Source: Paraspadella gotoi
Taxonomy: Eukaryota; Chaetognatha
DNA length: 64,000 nucleotides
Direction of reading: 5' to 3'
NCBI GenBank assembly: GCA_051294375.1
Contig: CM119267.1
Location: 2,570,190 to 2,634,189 of the forward strand
The position numbers and the translations under genes are program-made. Of this stretch, positions 1-11,123 are shown piece after piece. Each line of letters begins with the position of its first letter. The stretch's first letter is position 1. The notes beneath the pieces were generated by a model. It ran no database searches. It was not told the origin of the DNA and saw only the letters and a program-made list of their open reading frames with translations.

Positions 1-157
1 TTTTTTTTAAATGGTTTCTTTTTATTTAATTTTAACAATTTATCAAACATATATAAAATTGTAAAATAAAACTATCGTCAAAATTTTTACCCGTCGCTTT
101 TTTGTTAAAATCAAAGAATTTAAATTATATATTTCTGATTCGAATTACCTTAGTACC

Positions 158-226
<69 letters not shown>

Positions 227-3200
227 AAGACAAAACCACAAAAAATTGTAAAAGAAATAGTACAAAGCAAATCTCGGTCAATAAAGTGCACCCAAANNNN
301 NNNNNNNNNNNNNNNNNNNNNNNNNNNNNNNNNNNNNNNNNNNNNNNNNNNNNNNNNNNNNNNNNNNNNNNNNNNNNNNNNNNNNNNNNNNNNNNNNNNN
401 NNNNNNNNNNNNNNNNNNNNNNNNNNNNNNNNNNNNNNNNNNNNNNNNNNNNNNNNNNNNNNNNNNNNNNNNNNNNNNNNNNNNNNNNNNNNNNNNNNNN
501 NNNNNNNNNNNNNNNNNNNNNNNNNNNNNNNNNNNNNNNNNNNNNNNNNNNNNNNNNNNNNNNNNNNNNNNNNNNNNNNNNNNNNNNNNNNNNNNNNNNN
601 NNNNNNNNNNNNNNNNNNNNNNNNNNNNNNNNNNNNNNNNNNNNNNNNNNNNNNNNNNNNNNNNNNNNNNNNNNNNNNNNNNNNNNNGCGCTCTCCACGG
701 GAGGTGAAGCAGGATTCGTAATTCAATAAAACCCATTACTCGAGATGTTGCCAACCGGGGCCCGATTTCATTAAATCGGCGAATGGGCGGCGCCGGCTTA
801 GGGGGCGGAGCGGCGCGGGGAGGCAGCGCCGGTCCAGCGCCGCTTGAAAGAAAAGCGCCGTCTGAAGGCCAGAGAATCGAATATGAGGCGTTTAGGGTTT
901 GTGGAAATTGTGGAATTTGTTGGAAATTAAAGATGAAAGATTGAATGAGAATGAGTCGGAACTACGAGTGGCCAAATTCTTGAGCTACAACCATTTATCG
1001 ATGCTGAGATTTAGCGGCAACGACAAAATAATTATATCAAAGCCATTTTCTTAGTTTCTGTCAAATCCTTTGTGTCGGAGGCTAAGGTTGGAAAACTGTA
1101 CAAGAGACCGTAGCGCAACTTCAGGAGGTCAATCGTCAAGAGGTCAATCAGCAACTGGCCGAACTGGTTAAACTTTCGGTGATCCAATTGCTAGTGGCCA
1201 ATCTGCAAGGAGCCAAGCTTCAAGAGGCCGACAACGTATTAATAAAAAAATTCGGCCGCCCGCTTGGATTTTCTTTTCTTGACTTTTTAGAATTAAAGTA
1301 GAGGAAATGGAAGAAGAAGAGAGGAAGAGGAAGAAGAAGAAGAAGAAAAGATAAGAGAGGATGAACGGAGGAGAAAGAAATGGGATGAGAAAGAGAGGAG
1401 AAAGAAATGGGAAATTCCCAAGTCAAACTTCTGACACCACCCCATTGAAAATCTGTTCATTATTTTTTTCCAATAATGAAGTCAATAATGATCAATCAAA
1501 ACTTAAATTTCTCAAGCTTATTTAATGTACTGATTAACATCATTTTAATTATAAAACACATTTTAAATAGAGAGGAAAGAGAAAAAGAAAAAGNNNNNNN
1601 NNNNNNNNNNNNNNNNNNNNNNNNNNNNNNNNNNNNNNNNNNNNNNNNNNNNNNNNNNNNNNNNNNNNNNNNNNNNNNNNNNNNNNNNNNNNNNNNNNNN
1701 NNNNNNNNNNNNNNNNNNNNNNNNNNNNNNNNNNNNNNNNNNNNNNNNNNNNNNNNNNNNNNNNNNNNNNNNNNNNNNNNNNNNNNNNNNNNNNNNNNNN
1801 NNNNNNNNNNNNNNNNNNNNNNNGGCGGCGGCTAAGCCTGAAACGACGACGAGGAGAAAGACAATTTCATTGACGACTACGACGACGACGACGACCCCCC
1901 TGAGACCCGCCCAAAGTTTTCGATAACTCTTTCACGCCCTCTTGATCTTTTTCACCCCTTTTCAACTCTCTTTTCTTCTTCTCTTTCCTTCGACCCTCTT
2001 CACTTATCTTAATCCTTTTTCACCTATCTTTATCCCTTTTCACCTATCTTCTCTCTTCCTCTTTACCCCTCTTTTACCCTTCTTTAATCTTTCTTCCTTC
2101 CTTACCCCTCTTTTTTTCCCCGTTCTTCACCCCTCTTCGCATTTCTTCACCCCTCTTTTTCGCCTCTCTTCTCTCTTCGCCCAACTTTAGCCCTCTCTTC
2201 ATCCCCGATCCCCCAATCTNNNNNNNNNNNNNNNNNNNNNNNNNNNNNNNNNNNNNNNNNNNNNNNNNNNNNNNNNNNNNNNNNNNNNNNNNNNNNNNNN
2301 NNNNNNNNNNNNNNNNNNNNNNNNNNNNNNNNNNNNNNNNNNNNNNNNNNNNNNNNNNNNNNNNNNNNNNNNNNNNNNNNNNNNNNNNNNNNNNNNNNNN
2401 NNNNNNNNNNNNNNNNNNNNNNNNNNNNNNNNNNNNNNNNNNNNNNNNNNNNNNNNNNNNNNNNNNNNNNNNNNNNNNNNNNNNNNNGGTCGGAGGAAGA
2501 GTGAGGATTGACGAAAAGGACCAAAAGGATCCAGATACAGTTTATATCTGTGTCTCGCTCTCTCTTTCGCTTCTCCCTTGCCCCCTCTCCCCTTGCCCGA
2601 CCTCAGGCAAGATTTGGACATTTCAAGGGGCTTCGATTTTGCCTTAACATATTTCTGTTTTGTGGATAAGGCGCTAAGTGTGCTGAGGAGTGTTATCCGC
2701 AACTTTTTTTAACTCCTTCTAACAGCCATGGAACGGGTTCTGGGCTTGGAATAAGGTTTGAGGGTTTTCCAGTCCCACAGGGCTGTTTACGGCCTTCCTC
2801 AGGCTTCTCGCAAGGATAGGTACCAATGGGATTCGATCCCGGTACCTGAGATTCATGAGCTGATGGTATTACTCAATGAGCCACCGGGTTACGACTGAGT
2901 CTGAATGAGTAACGCTTACAGGCGGGGTGAACTGATGCAATGCCCGACTACATTACAACTATTTTCCCATGACCTTTCACACCGGCTTGTACTGGTGAGA
3001 TGTACGATGTATGATGTGAGAAGAAAGTGGAAAATACATAGTTTCAGGGTGAGGCGATCTTACCATTGATCTTACCTATCGTTTAATCTCCATCGCTATT
3101 CTACAATCATCATCATGCCGGTCATTCATCACGTTCAAATAAAATCAGGCTTACACGCCGTGTAAATACACGGCCTTGAACGCAGACTGGCATTCAGGAC

Positions 3201-3338
3201 CCACTGAAAGGTAAGGATAGGTAAGGTGTATGGCAAATCGTCTCACCCTGTTATTTCTCTTTGGGTTACAAAAATTAAAGTCGCAACGATCATTTTAATT
3301 TTTCGGTCAGTTTTCGTTTTTCGTGATCTTGGGAGTGG
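1..3338. other. Intergenic or unassigned, with gaps and repeats
   Basis: Holds a TTA array (156-223), three gaps, a GC-rich stretch (740-850), a GAAGAA-rich tract (1310-1395), a CTTTTC-rich tract (1940-2210) and the SINE-like element at 2705-2960. Exons 3' of 3577 of the EGF/discoidin gene should lie in the gap 3339-3568 or below, but none could be recognised here. Confidence 0.6.
2705..2960 (-). mobile_element. tRNA-derived SINE-like element, related pieces at 8330-8415 and 14330-14480
   Basis: On the minus strand it has TGGCTCATTGAG (A-box-like) and GGGATCGAATCCC (B-box), followed by a body with GAGGAAGGCCGTAAACAGCC. The body recurs on the plus strand at 8330-8415. The head and flank (TTACTCAATGAG, GGTGAACT, GCAATGCCC) recur, degenerate, at 14330-14480. 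Confidence 0.5.
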
Positions 3339-3576
3339 NNNNNNNNNNNNNNNNNNNNNNNNNNNNNNNNNNNNNNNNNNNNNNNNNNNNNNNNNNNNNN
3401 NNNNNNNNNNNNNNNNNNNNNNNNNNNNNNNNNNNNNNNNNNNNNNNNNNNNNNNNNNNNNNNNNNNNNNNNNNNNNNNNNNNNNNNNNNNNNNNNNNNN
3501 NNNNNNNNNNNNNNNNNNNNNNNNNNNNNNNNNNNNNNNNNNNNNNNNNNNNNNNNNNNNNNNNNNNNTCACTTAC

Positions 3577-3759
3577 CCTTGCACGTCCCGCCGTTCAAGC
3601 ACGGGCTGCTGCCACAGGCGTCCACGAGAACGTCACAAGTTTTTCCTCCGTAAAAAGGCGGACATTCGCAGACAAAATCTTGTCCAAGGTTGATGCAGGT
3701 GGCGGCGCCATTGCAGGGTCTGAAAGAGGGTAGAGTCAGTTAGTGAGTGTCTTTGTCTT

Positions 3760-3803
<44 letters not shown>

Positions 3804-3891
3804 AATCCCTACCTGCTCAAACAGGGTTCGTCCGCGATCGTGTACATCCGAAAATCCCGAATCAAAACGTATTTTTGGTTATAATTCCGAC
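3577..3891 (-). CDS. Two exons: end of discoidin domain and EGF-like module(s)
   Basis: Exon 3813-3891 reads RNYNQKYVLIRDFRMYTIAD and then EPCLS, the usual end of an F5/8 domain. Exon 3577-3719 follows through a split arginine (AG + A). It reads PCNGAATCINLGQDFVCECP, PFYGGKTC, then DACGSSPCLNGGTCK, so it holds one full EGF module and the start of another. The donor GTAAG lies eight bases above the gap 3339-3568, where the next exon must be. Confidence 0.8.
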
Positions 3892-6601
3892 CTGAAAATA
3901 AAAATATGAAAACAAATTGAAAAAAAAAAAACACCTTTAAAAAATAATTATTGTAGAGCCACTTTGGACTTTGCAGAGGCTATGGACAGTTTTGTGGGTT
4001 GACTTTCTTAGAAGATAGCAGCAATACTGTATTAGCGTTTGCCCTAGTGGCAGAACGGCTCGACGTCCGACGGCTAAAGATTCGATATCTTTGTCTCAAC
4101 TTTCCCGATTTCGCGATCGAGATTCGCGTCGACGAATAATTTGAAGAAGAAGGGAAAAGAGTGGTCGAGACTATCTGTATTGTTTTTCATAACGTTTGAA
4201 TTTAAAATTTAGACAATATTAAGTTGCCTCGAAGTTACGACATCGAACGGTTTCAAGATCACATATTTTACGTTTTATCTTCATTTGTTTACAAACGAAT
4301 TAAACTGCTTTCAACTCGTCACCCGTTTTTGTCATAATAAACGACTTTTGAAACTTCGATCGTCGTCAGTAAGAAAGTGAGGCAACTCAAACACTTTGCA
4401 AGCTTTCAAACAAGAATTTCTCACACTATAGTTTGTTAATTCCAAATTAATCAAATTTATCTATCTTTAATTTTATAAAAAAAATTTCATAAACATAACA
4501 TTTGAAAAAAAAACCTTTTTTATATAACTCTTCTCAGTAAGTCCTAACAACTCAATTGCAAGCCTTGTGGAGTAAACATAACGAGTGAAACTAGGCTCGA
4601 TTTCTGAGAAATGCGTCCCAGCGAATGTGTTCCCCTCGTCGAGAAGAAATTCATCAAAAGACGAAAAACGAAGAAAACAATTTCATGAAGGAGGAGGAAG
4701 AGGAGGAGGAGGAGGAGGAAGATGAGGAGGAGGAGTGAATATAAAAGTCACTTTTTGGTCGGTCGGTTCGTCTGTATATCCATCGGTCTGACCTAATTAG
4801 GTTTTAAATGCTTATAAGTATTAACCATTTTAATTAATATTTGATAGTGAGGTGACATGCATATTTCATACTTGTGCAGTAACGTGGTCAACTGAAAATA
4901 TAATCAAATAAGCAAATAATGAATATATGGTTCATACTTTTTTAGTTATATAACCATTAATAAACATGTGATGAGAGAATCAATGCGGTTTGTTTTGTTT
5001 AAGATTTCGTTGTCTTAGTTAATTACTAACTTCAAGTGATATGTTCTACATGTTCCATTCTACTAAAGTGGAACTTGGAATGAATGCACATAAAAAAGTT
5101 TAACACCTTGAACTTTTCCGGTTTTATTTTTTTTTCCAGCCCGACCTTTTATTTTAACTTTTTTCACCTCCTTCTTTTAATATAAACCATTCCCTTGAAA
5201 CATTCACAAAAGTTTAACCTCTCTCTCTCTCTCTCTCTCTCTNNNNNNNNNNNNNNNNNNNNNNNNNNNNNNNNNNNNNNNNNNNNNNNNNNNNNNNNNN
5301 NNNNNNNNNNNNNNNNNNNNNNNNNNNNNNNNNNNNNNNNNNNNNNNNNNNNNNNNNAACGGAGACTTGGCGGGATTCACCTGTTGAGAGGAAGCCTTTT
5401 TCCAAGAGGCAAGAAATCTTTCTCCGTAGCTCGTCCTTTTATTTGATCTTTACTCTGGCGTCGTCACGTAATAACGAATAAATTCGTGAAATATTTGGTT
5501 ATTTTAGGTAATACTTTACAGATAAATGGTTTACGGAAAAGACAAAAACAATCATATAAGATTACATTCTTTGAAATGTTTTACCACTTCATTCATAGGG
5601 AAGTCGGGTACAGTTTGTAAACAAGACTGGGATAGAGTCTTGATTAAAAGCTTGCAGCTTGCTATGTCATTATCACAACGCAGAGAATGGATTATCAAGT
5701 GGCTTGCCCCTCTTGGCGCCTTCCTTCGTTGATCATGTAAGAGTGATCGAGGCCTGACACCACCAAAGCCTGTCCAAAGTCACTTTATTAAATGAATAAA
5801 TAATTTTTATATTGGTAGTACTAATATCTTAACTTCACGAGGCAAATAAGACGTTCGTTTTGCAAAACTTTCGTATTTGTGAATTCGCTTTTTTTTTTAT
5901 TATTCGAATTTGAAGCTTTTGGACAAAATTACGTTTTTCCCCCCTCTCATCCCCTTTCCCACTTCGGCTTTATTTTCCGAAAGCGCCTTATTTCAGATTT
6001 TATTTTATTAAATTTATTTGAAATTATGGTTGAGAATATAGTTATAGTTATTGTTAAGGATAAAAATGAGGTATAACATTTAAGATTAAGAGATTAAGTT
6101 AAGAATTAAGGTTAAAGATTAGGGATTGCATTTAGTGAGTTAACGTTGAGGATTAATATTTGCAATTAGATTAAATGTTTTAAAAAAGATCAAAATTAGT
6201 TATTAAAATTAAAATTAAGTCAACGAATTAAAAAACAGGAATTGTTGACGGTTTTAGGACAAAATGCGCTCCAACTTCCCTCCCGTTCCTCCATTCTTCT
6301 CACTTCCTCCTCTTCTAATTTCTTTCAACTGTCGCAGATTTTTTGGACAACATATTTCGAGAAAAAGCAAGAAAGACATTTTAGTTGTCCCGCTTTTCTC
6401 TCGCCTTTCACTTAGAACATACTCTCTCTCTCTCTCTCTCTCTCTACTCCTCTCTCTCTCCCTCTCTTCTCTCTCTCTCTTCTCTCCCTCTATTTCTATT
6501 TTTCCCTTTCATCGTTTCTCATCTACTCCTATTTTCCCCGCCAAAGATTTCCTGAATTATTTTTTCTGTTTCTCTCTCTCTCATCTCTCTCTCTCCTCTC
6601 T

Positions 6602-6637
<36 letters not shown>

Positions 6638-6939
6638 CTCTCTCACCTCTTTTTCCTCTCTTGTCGAAATTGAATTTTTTTTTCCATTTTAAAGAAAAAA
6701 AAGGAAACCCATGAGTTTTGTAAAGAAAAAAAGTTTAATATATATTTTAAATAAATAATTAAAAAGCGAATAATTATAAATTAAAAAGCGAAACATTTTG
6801 ATCCTTTCGCCCTACTTGGCGACTCAAAAACTTCTCTCTCTCTATCTTGTCTCTTCTCTCTAACCCAAGAATGTCTTCAAACAACAACAAAAACCCTCAC
6901 TGCTGGTAGATAAACCTCTCTCTTCTCTTCTCTCTCGCC

Positions 6940-6977
<38 letters not shown>

Positions 6978-9908
6978 CTAACCTGGGACGTCTTCAATCA
7001 ACAGTTTGTACTTTTGAAGGCCCTGGCAAAGAGACGATTATGGACGCGCTGCTCGGCCGACGGACCAAGGAGTGAGTACGATGGGACGTGGACGAGCGTC
7101 TTCCCGAAGCTGTGCCTTCCATGCGACCCTGTGAGTAAAGAAAGATGTGATACGAGGTGATGAAGATAAAAAGATGAATACGATTTATCAAGGGGCTTAG
7201 CCACATTAACTTTCCTTAATGTGCACACTTTTCCAATTAATCACGTAATTTCATACGTAGTCTATATATATACACGTATATATACACACTAGCATCTCGT
7301 CAAAATGAATTATGAAGTATTGTAAAGTATGTATTGAATTTATGGTTAATTGAAAATGGTGAAACAATATAAAAATTAACCATTCATTAAATAAATTAGC
7401 TATCTTGCCCCTGAACATTGCTATGCTGGTTTAGGCCTCCTTCTTACAAGATTTACATAGCAGGTCCATGCAGGCTTTCAATCATGACTCACACACAGTC
7501 TCGTATATTCACTCCCAGATTTCCTGGCCTCCCTGTCAATGGAGTAGAATAATGTTTCAAAGAATATTTCAATCGGCCAAAAAGTGATATAAAATTGTAT
7601 AATATTGTATAAAAATTCAAAGTGAGCAGAAAAACAGACCGACCAACCGAAAATTGATTTAAATAGAGTCGCTAAAAAAAAAACTAAAAAAAGACCTGAA
7701 ATTTGTAGGAGGTAGGTCCGTCTGATGGGACGTTGCCGAGAAAGTTGTCCGATCGGCTCTTGAAGGAAAATCTGAATTGAAATTGTAGCCGCGGTCAAGT
7801 AGAAAACTTAAATATCTAATCAAATTAATGAATGAAATTATGTTTGATTCGAATGAGAAATAATAGGCGCTAAATTCTCTGATCTTAGTAATTTCTTCAG
7901 ACGCTCCTTACGAACTCGGGGCGTCACGTCGTTGACATGAAAACAAAACAACAAAAAAAAACCCAAAGTTTTCACGATCTTCAAAACCTGCAAATGAGTT
8001 TGGGATTAGGAAACTCGTAGGCGATCCATTGGGCGGGAGGAAACCCCCTGTCGGAATGCCACTCGGCAAAGGGACCCTCGAACGCGTTGCGCGGCCCCGT
8101 GACGTTATTGAAGGAGGAACTCGAAGTGGCTCNNNNNNNNNNNNNNNNNNNNNNNNNNNNNNNNNNNNNNNNNNNNNNNNNNNNNNNNNNNNNNNNNNNN
8201 NNNNNNNNNNNNNNNNNNNNNNNNNNNNNNNNNNNNNNNNNNNNNNNNNNNNNNNNNNNNNNNNNNNNNNNNNNNNNNNNNNNNNNNNNNNNNNNNNNNN
8301 NNNNNNNNNNNNNNNNNNNNNNNNNNNNNTACGGGAAGGTTGAGGACGGCCGTAAACCGCCTTGGCGGGTTATAAACCAAGCCTAATTCAGGACCCGTTT
8401 CTTGGCGAGCGTGGATAGTCTTCATCTAACAAATACGATAATCTACTGNNNNNNNNNNNNNNNNNNNNNNNNNNNNNNNNNNNNNNNNNNNNNNNNNNNN
8501 NNNNNNNNNNNNNNNNNNNNNNNNNNNNNNNNNNNNNNNNNNNNNNNNNNNNNNNNNNNNNNNNNNNNNNNNNNNNNNNNNNNNNNNNNNNNNNNNNNNN
8601 NNNNNNNNNNNNNNNNNNNNNNNNNNNNNNNNNNNNNNNNNNNNNNNNNNNNNNNNNNNNNNNNNNNNNNNNNNNNNNNNNNNNNNNNNNNNNNNNNNNN
8701 NNNNNNNNNNNNNNNNNNNNNNNNNNNNNNNNNNNNNNNNNNNNNNNNNNNNNNNNNNNNNNNNNNNNNNNNNNNNNNNNNNNNNNNNNNNNNNNNNNNN
8801 NNNNNNNNNNNNNNNNNNNNNNNNNNNNNNNNNNNNNNNNNNNNNNNNNNNNNNNNNNNNNNNNNNNNNNNNNNNNNNNNNNNNNNNNNNNCGCATTTGT
8901 ATTAATTTGTACTTTTTTACTAATCCTTAGTATTAGTTGCTTGAATTTTAAATTTCTGTTTTATTTTTCTTTTATTTGTTCAATTTTTTGCTATCTTTTC
9001 AATTTTCTTATTTCCTCTTCACAGACTTCTTTTAAAACATTTTCGTCTAGACATGTTTTTTATTTTTCTTTCTCTACTTTCCATTTTTTTTCGTCATTCT
9101 TAATCTTAAGCTACCGTTATTTCTCATAAAAATTTTTAGCGACGGAGGTCAGTGAGATGGGCAAGAGAGCCGCAGAACACAGCGACGGACGCTTCTGCAG
9201 TGTTTTAATCGGGTTGTGTTATTCTTATAAAATAATGGAGTTCTAGCCTGGGTGGGAGGTGCGAGGCACAACACCGTTTTTTAAAGAATTCGGGATAGGA
9301 GGCAAATGACGGGAACAAATCCCAGATCACTAGGCACACTGAGTGGTGGGGGAAACCCCCCCCCTTCCGCTTCCCGGTTCAAGAGTGGTTGGGCAAGCGT
9401 GGCGATGAATTTTAATTCTTTTACTCCCCTCACACACCAAAAAAAGAAAATGACAAAAAGGAAATCTAATTGAAAAAAGAAAGAAAAATAAATATAGAAA
9501 AAGGAAAAAAGTAAAAGACAAAAAGGAAATATAATGAAAAAAAGAAAGAAACAGAAATAAAGGAAAAGGAAAAAAAGAAAAAGAAAAGAAAATGGAATAA
9601 AGAAAAAGGGATTTTGTCAAGATCGACGGAAAGAAATCCGTTTTACGGGAGAAATTCAAGTCGCAGTCATAAAATCTCATTTGCATGAGGAAGAGGAGGA
9701 GGAAGAGGAGGAGGAAGAGGAAGAGGAGAGGAGGGCGGAGAGGAAGAGGAGGGAGAAGAGGAAGAGGAAAGGGAGGGAGAAAAAACGAGGAGAGAGAGAG
9801 ATGGAAAGAAAGAGAGAGAGAAAGAGAGAAATACAGGTATAAAGTGAAGAGTGTGAGAGAGAAATGAAGAGAGAGAAATTCAGGGATGTAAGGGTAAAAA
9901 AGAGAAAA

Positions 9909-9951
<43 letters not shown>

Positions 9952-10641
9952 CACCACGCGATGACGACGCCGACCCAAAAATCTCGCACGTGTCTCCGCT
10001 CCAACCGACGGCGCATGCGCATTTAAATTCCGCCACCCCGTCTGGGGAAAATGGAAAGGGGGATGAGGAATGTGGAAGGGAGGAAGTGGAAAATGGGAGG
10101 TGGAGATGGAAGTGGAAAATGGAAGGTGGAAAGGGGAAGTTGAAAATGAGATGTGGAAGGGGGCGGTGGAAAGAGGGAGGTGGAAGGAAGTGCAAAATGG
10201 AAGGTAGAAGGGAGGAAGTGTAACGTGGAAAGGAGGAAGTGGAAAGTGAAAAGATGGAGGTCGAGAGAGGAAGAAACAAGAGGAAGACAAATCAAGACAG
10301 ATTTATTATGTAGAACCACGACGACGACGACGACGATGACCACCTGTGCAGATTCCATTGTTTTTGCAGGGAGACGAAGCGCAGTCGTCAAAATCACCCA
10401 GAGTTTTGATTACATCGTCGCCGTTGCAGGGCGACGACGACGACGACGACGACGACGATGATGAAGACGAGCATAAACATAACATTGAGTTTTTTTGTCG
10501 AGTGCAGGGACGAGCTGGAATTATCTGAAAGATAAATTATCGAACGATTACTTAATACTTATTTAATATTAAATTTGATCTGAACGCTGAAAATAGTAAT
10601 ATTGATAAAAAAATGATGATAATAATAATAAAATGATAACG

Positions 10642-10679
<38 letters not shown>

Positions 10680-11123
10680 TCTTCCCACAGAGACCTGAGT
10701 GCCAGGGCTGCAGCCTCTGTACACGATCTTAACACCTTCGCCAAGATCCTCCAACTTAGTGAAGCACAACCCGTTGCAGTCGACCGTCGAGACGCCGGCG
10801 TTCGACGCCACGGCGAAGGTGCAGTCGGCAGAATAGGAAGAGCACGAGTAGCACCTTCGATTCGCAGTTTGTCTTTTGTTTCTCGCCAAAGATTTCTCGT
10901 TGTCCCTTTTAAAATTCCAGATGTCGCTCCGATGCAGGGAACTGTTCTTTTTTTCGACGGCGTCGGTAAAGTAGACTTTACTGTAGGCGGTGAAGTTGGC
11001 GATGGAGATGACGACATTGGTTGAGTCGTCGTTGCCTCTTTTAGCGGCGCCACTGATGCCAGAACCAAGAGATATTGCCGTGAGTAGACAGGAAAGCTTC
11101 AATGAAGACAACGACGAAGGCAT
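3577..11123 (-). CDS. Secreted/membrane multidomain protein: signal peptide, Ly6-like, EGF, discoidin, EGF; 3' end not seen
   Basis: Eight exons on the minus strand read as one modular extracellular protein: 10695-11123, 10344-10524, 9955-10041, 7988-8132 (open into a gap), 7696-7771, 6983-7128, 3813-3891 and 3577-3719 (ending at a donor above the gap 3339-3568). The domain order is signal peptide, six-cysteine Ly6/sleepless-like module, serine run, EGF-like, F5/8 type C (discoidin) and EGF-like. Such mixes are usual in adhesion or matrix proteins of animals. I cannot name an orthologue. Joining the first three exons to the discoidin exons is an inference: about 1.8 kb with two gaps separates them, and two adjacent genes remain possible. 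Confidence 0.6.
5560..5815 (+). repeat. Interspersed repeat family R1 (five or more copies)
   Basis: The consensus features are AAACGAGACTGTGAGAGAGT, CTTGATTGAAAGCTTGCAGG, GTGATGGAGGCC and a tail TTATTTATTAAATGAAT...TTTATATTGGTTGTACCA. Copies: 5560-5815, 22400-22660 and 48395-48640 (plus); about 7330-7560 and 45880-46130 (minus). It is SINE-sized with no coding capacity. Its 3' body is shared with the element at 49361. Confidence 0.65.
6983..7128 (-). CDS. Probable discoidin exon with apparent frameshift(s)
   Basis: One frame gives SHGRHSFGKTLVHVPSYSLL and AEQRVHNRLFARAFK. The end of the exon in another frame gives KYKLLIEDVP before the GTTAGA donor. Together they resemble the middle of a discoidin domain, and the exon hands its last base correctly to the next exon (G + GT). 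The frame change falls at the TTTT run 7012-7015. The incoming phase is also off by one, so two one-base losses, or a missed mini-exon, would be needed. Confidence 0.45.
7696..7771 (-). CDS. Discoidin exon: FSFKSRSDNFLGNVPSDGP
   Basis: 25 codons after one carried base (AG + A, matching the previous exon). They read FSFKSRSDNFLGNVPSDGPT and then SYKFQ. The DGPTSYKFQ end is the usual APT.Y.FQV strand of F5/8 domains. Confidence 0.75.
7988..8132 (-). CDS. Discoidin (F5/8 type C) exon, cut by a gap
   Basis: From the gap edge it reads ATSSSSFNNVTGPRNAFEGP, then FAEWHSDRGFPPAQWIAYEF, then PNPKLIC. The N-N-x-x-G-P-x-N-A-F-x-G and W-I-x-Y-x-F pattern is characteristic of discoidin domains, which bind carbohydrate or lipid on cell surfaces. 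The 5' part of the exon lies in the gap 8133-8329. Confidence 0.75.
9955..10041 (-). CDS. Exon 3: second half of the EGF-like module
   Basis: Reads GVAEFKCACAVGWSGDTCEI after the split codon. The C-x-C-x5-G-W-x-G-x2-C end is classical for EGF domains. It ends CGT/G before GTGAGT, next to a long GA/CT microsatellite (9905-9950). Confidence 0.8.
10344..10524 (-). CDS. Exon 2: cysteine-rich segment with 13-serine run and start of an EGF module
   Basis: The acceptor TATCTTTCAG precedes IIPARPCTRQKNSMLCLC. Then come 13 serine codons (nine of them TCG) and, in frame, PCNGDDVIKTLGDFDDCASS and PCKNNGICT. The serine run is a translated CGA/TCG microsatellite of the type that otherwise fills introns here. 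The EGF half-module continues in the next exon through a split aspartate codon (G + AC). Confidence 0.7.
10695..11123 (-). CDS. First exon: signal peptide and Ly6-like cysteine module
   Basis: 143 codons from ATG at 11123. The N terminus MPSSLSSLKLSCLLTAISLG is hydrophobic with a small-residue end, like a signal peptide. Cysteines at residues 91, 94, 101, 116, 120 and 138 (starting CYSCSSYSADCTF, ending YRGCSPGTQ) follow the spacing of Ly6/uPAR or sleepless-like modules. A basic KRQTANRR stretch just before could be a cleavage site. It ends CAG/GTCTCT in phase 0, followed by an ATT/TAA microsatellite in the intron. Confidence 0.7.

Noticed and set aside
6994-7206. A plus-strand exon near 7005-7130 resembling a cysteine-rich module
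   Set aside because: A plus-strand frame gives scattered cysteines, but the minus-strand discoidin reading fits the neighbouring exons and the phase of the next exon better.
9677-10290. Minus-strand frames of 136-200 residues rich in phenylalanine, serine and proline
   Set aside because: They come from GGAAGTGGAAAATGG-type degenerate repeats and GA tracts; only the EGF exon 9955-10041 within them is supported.
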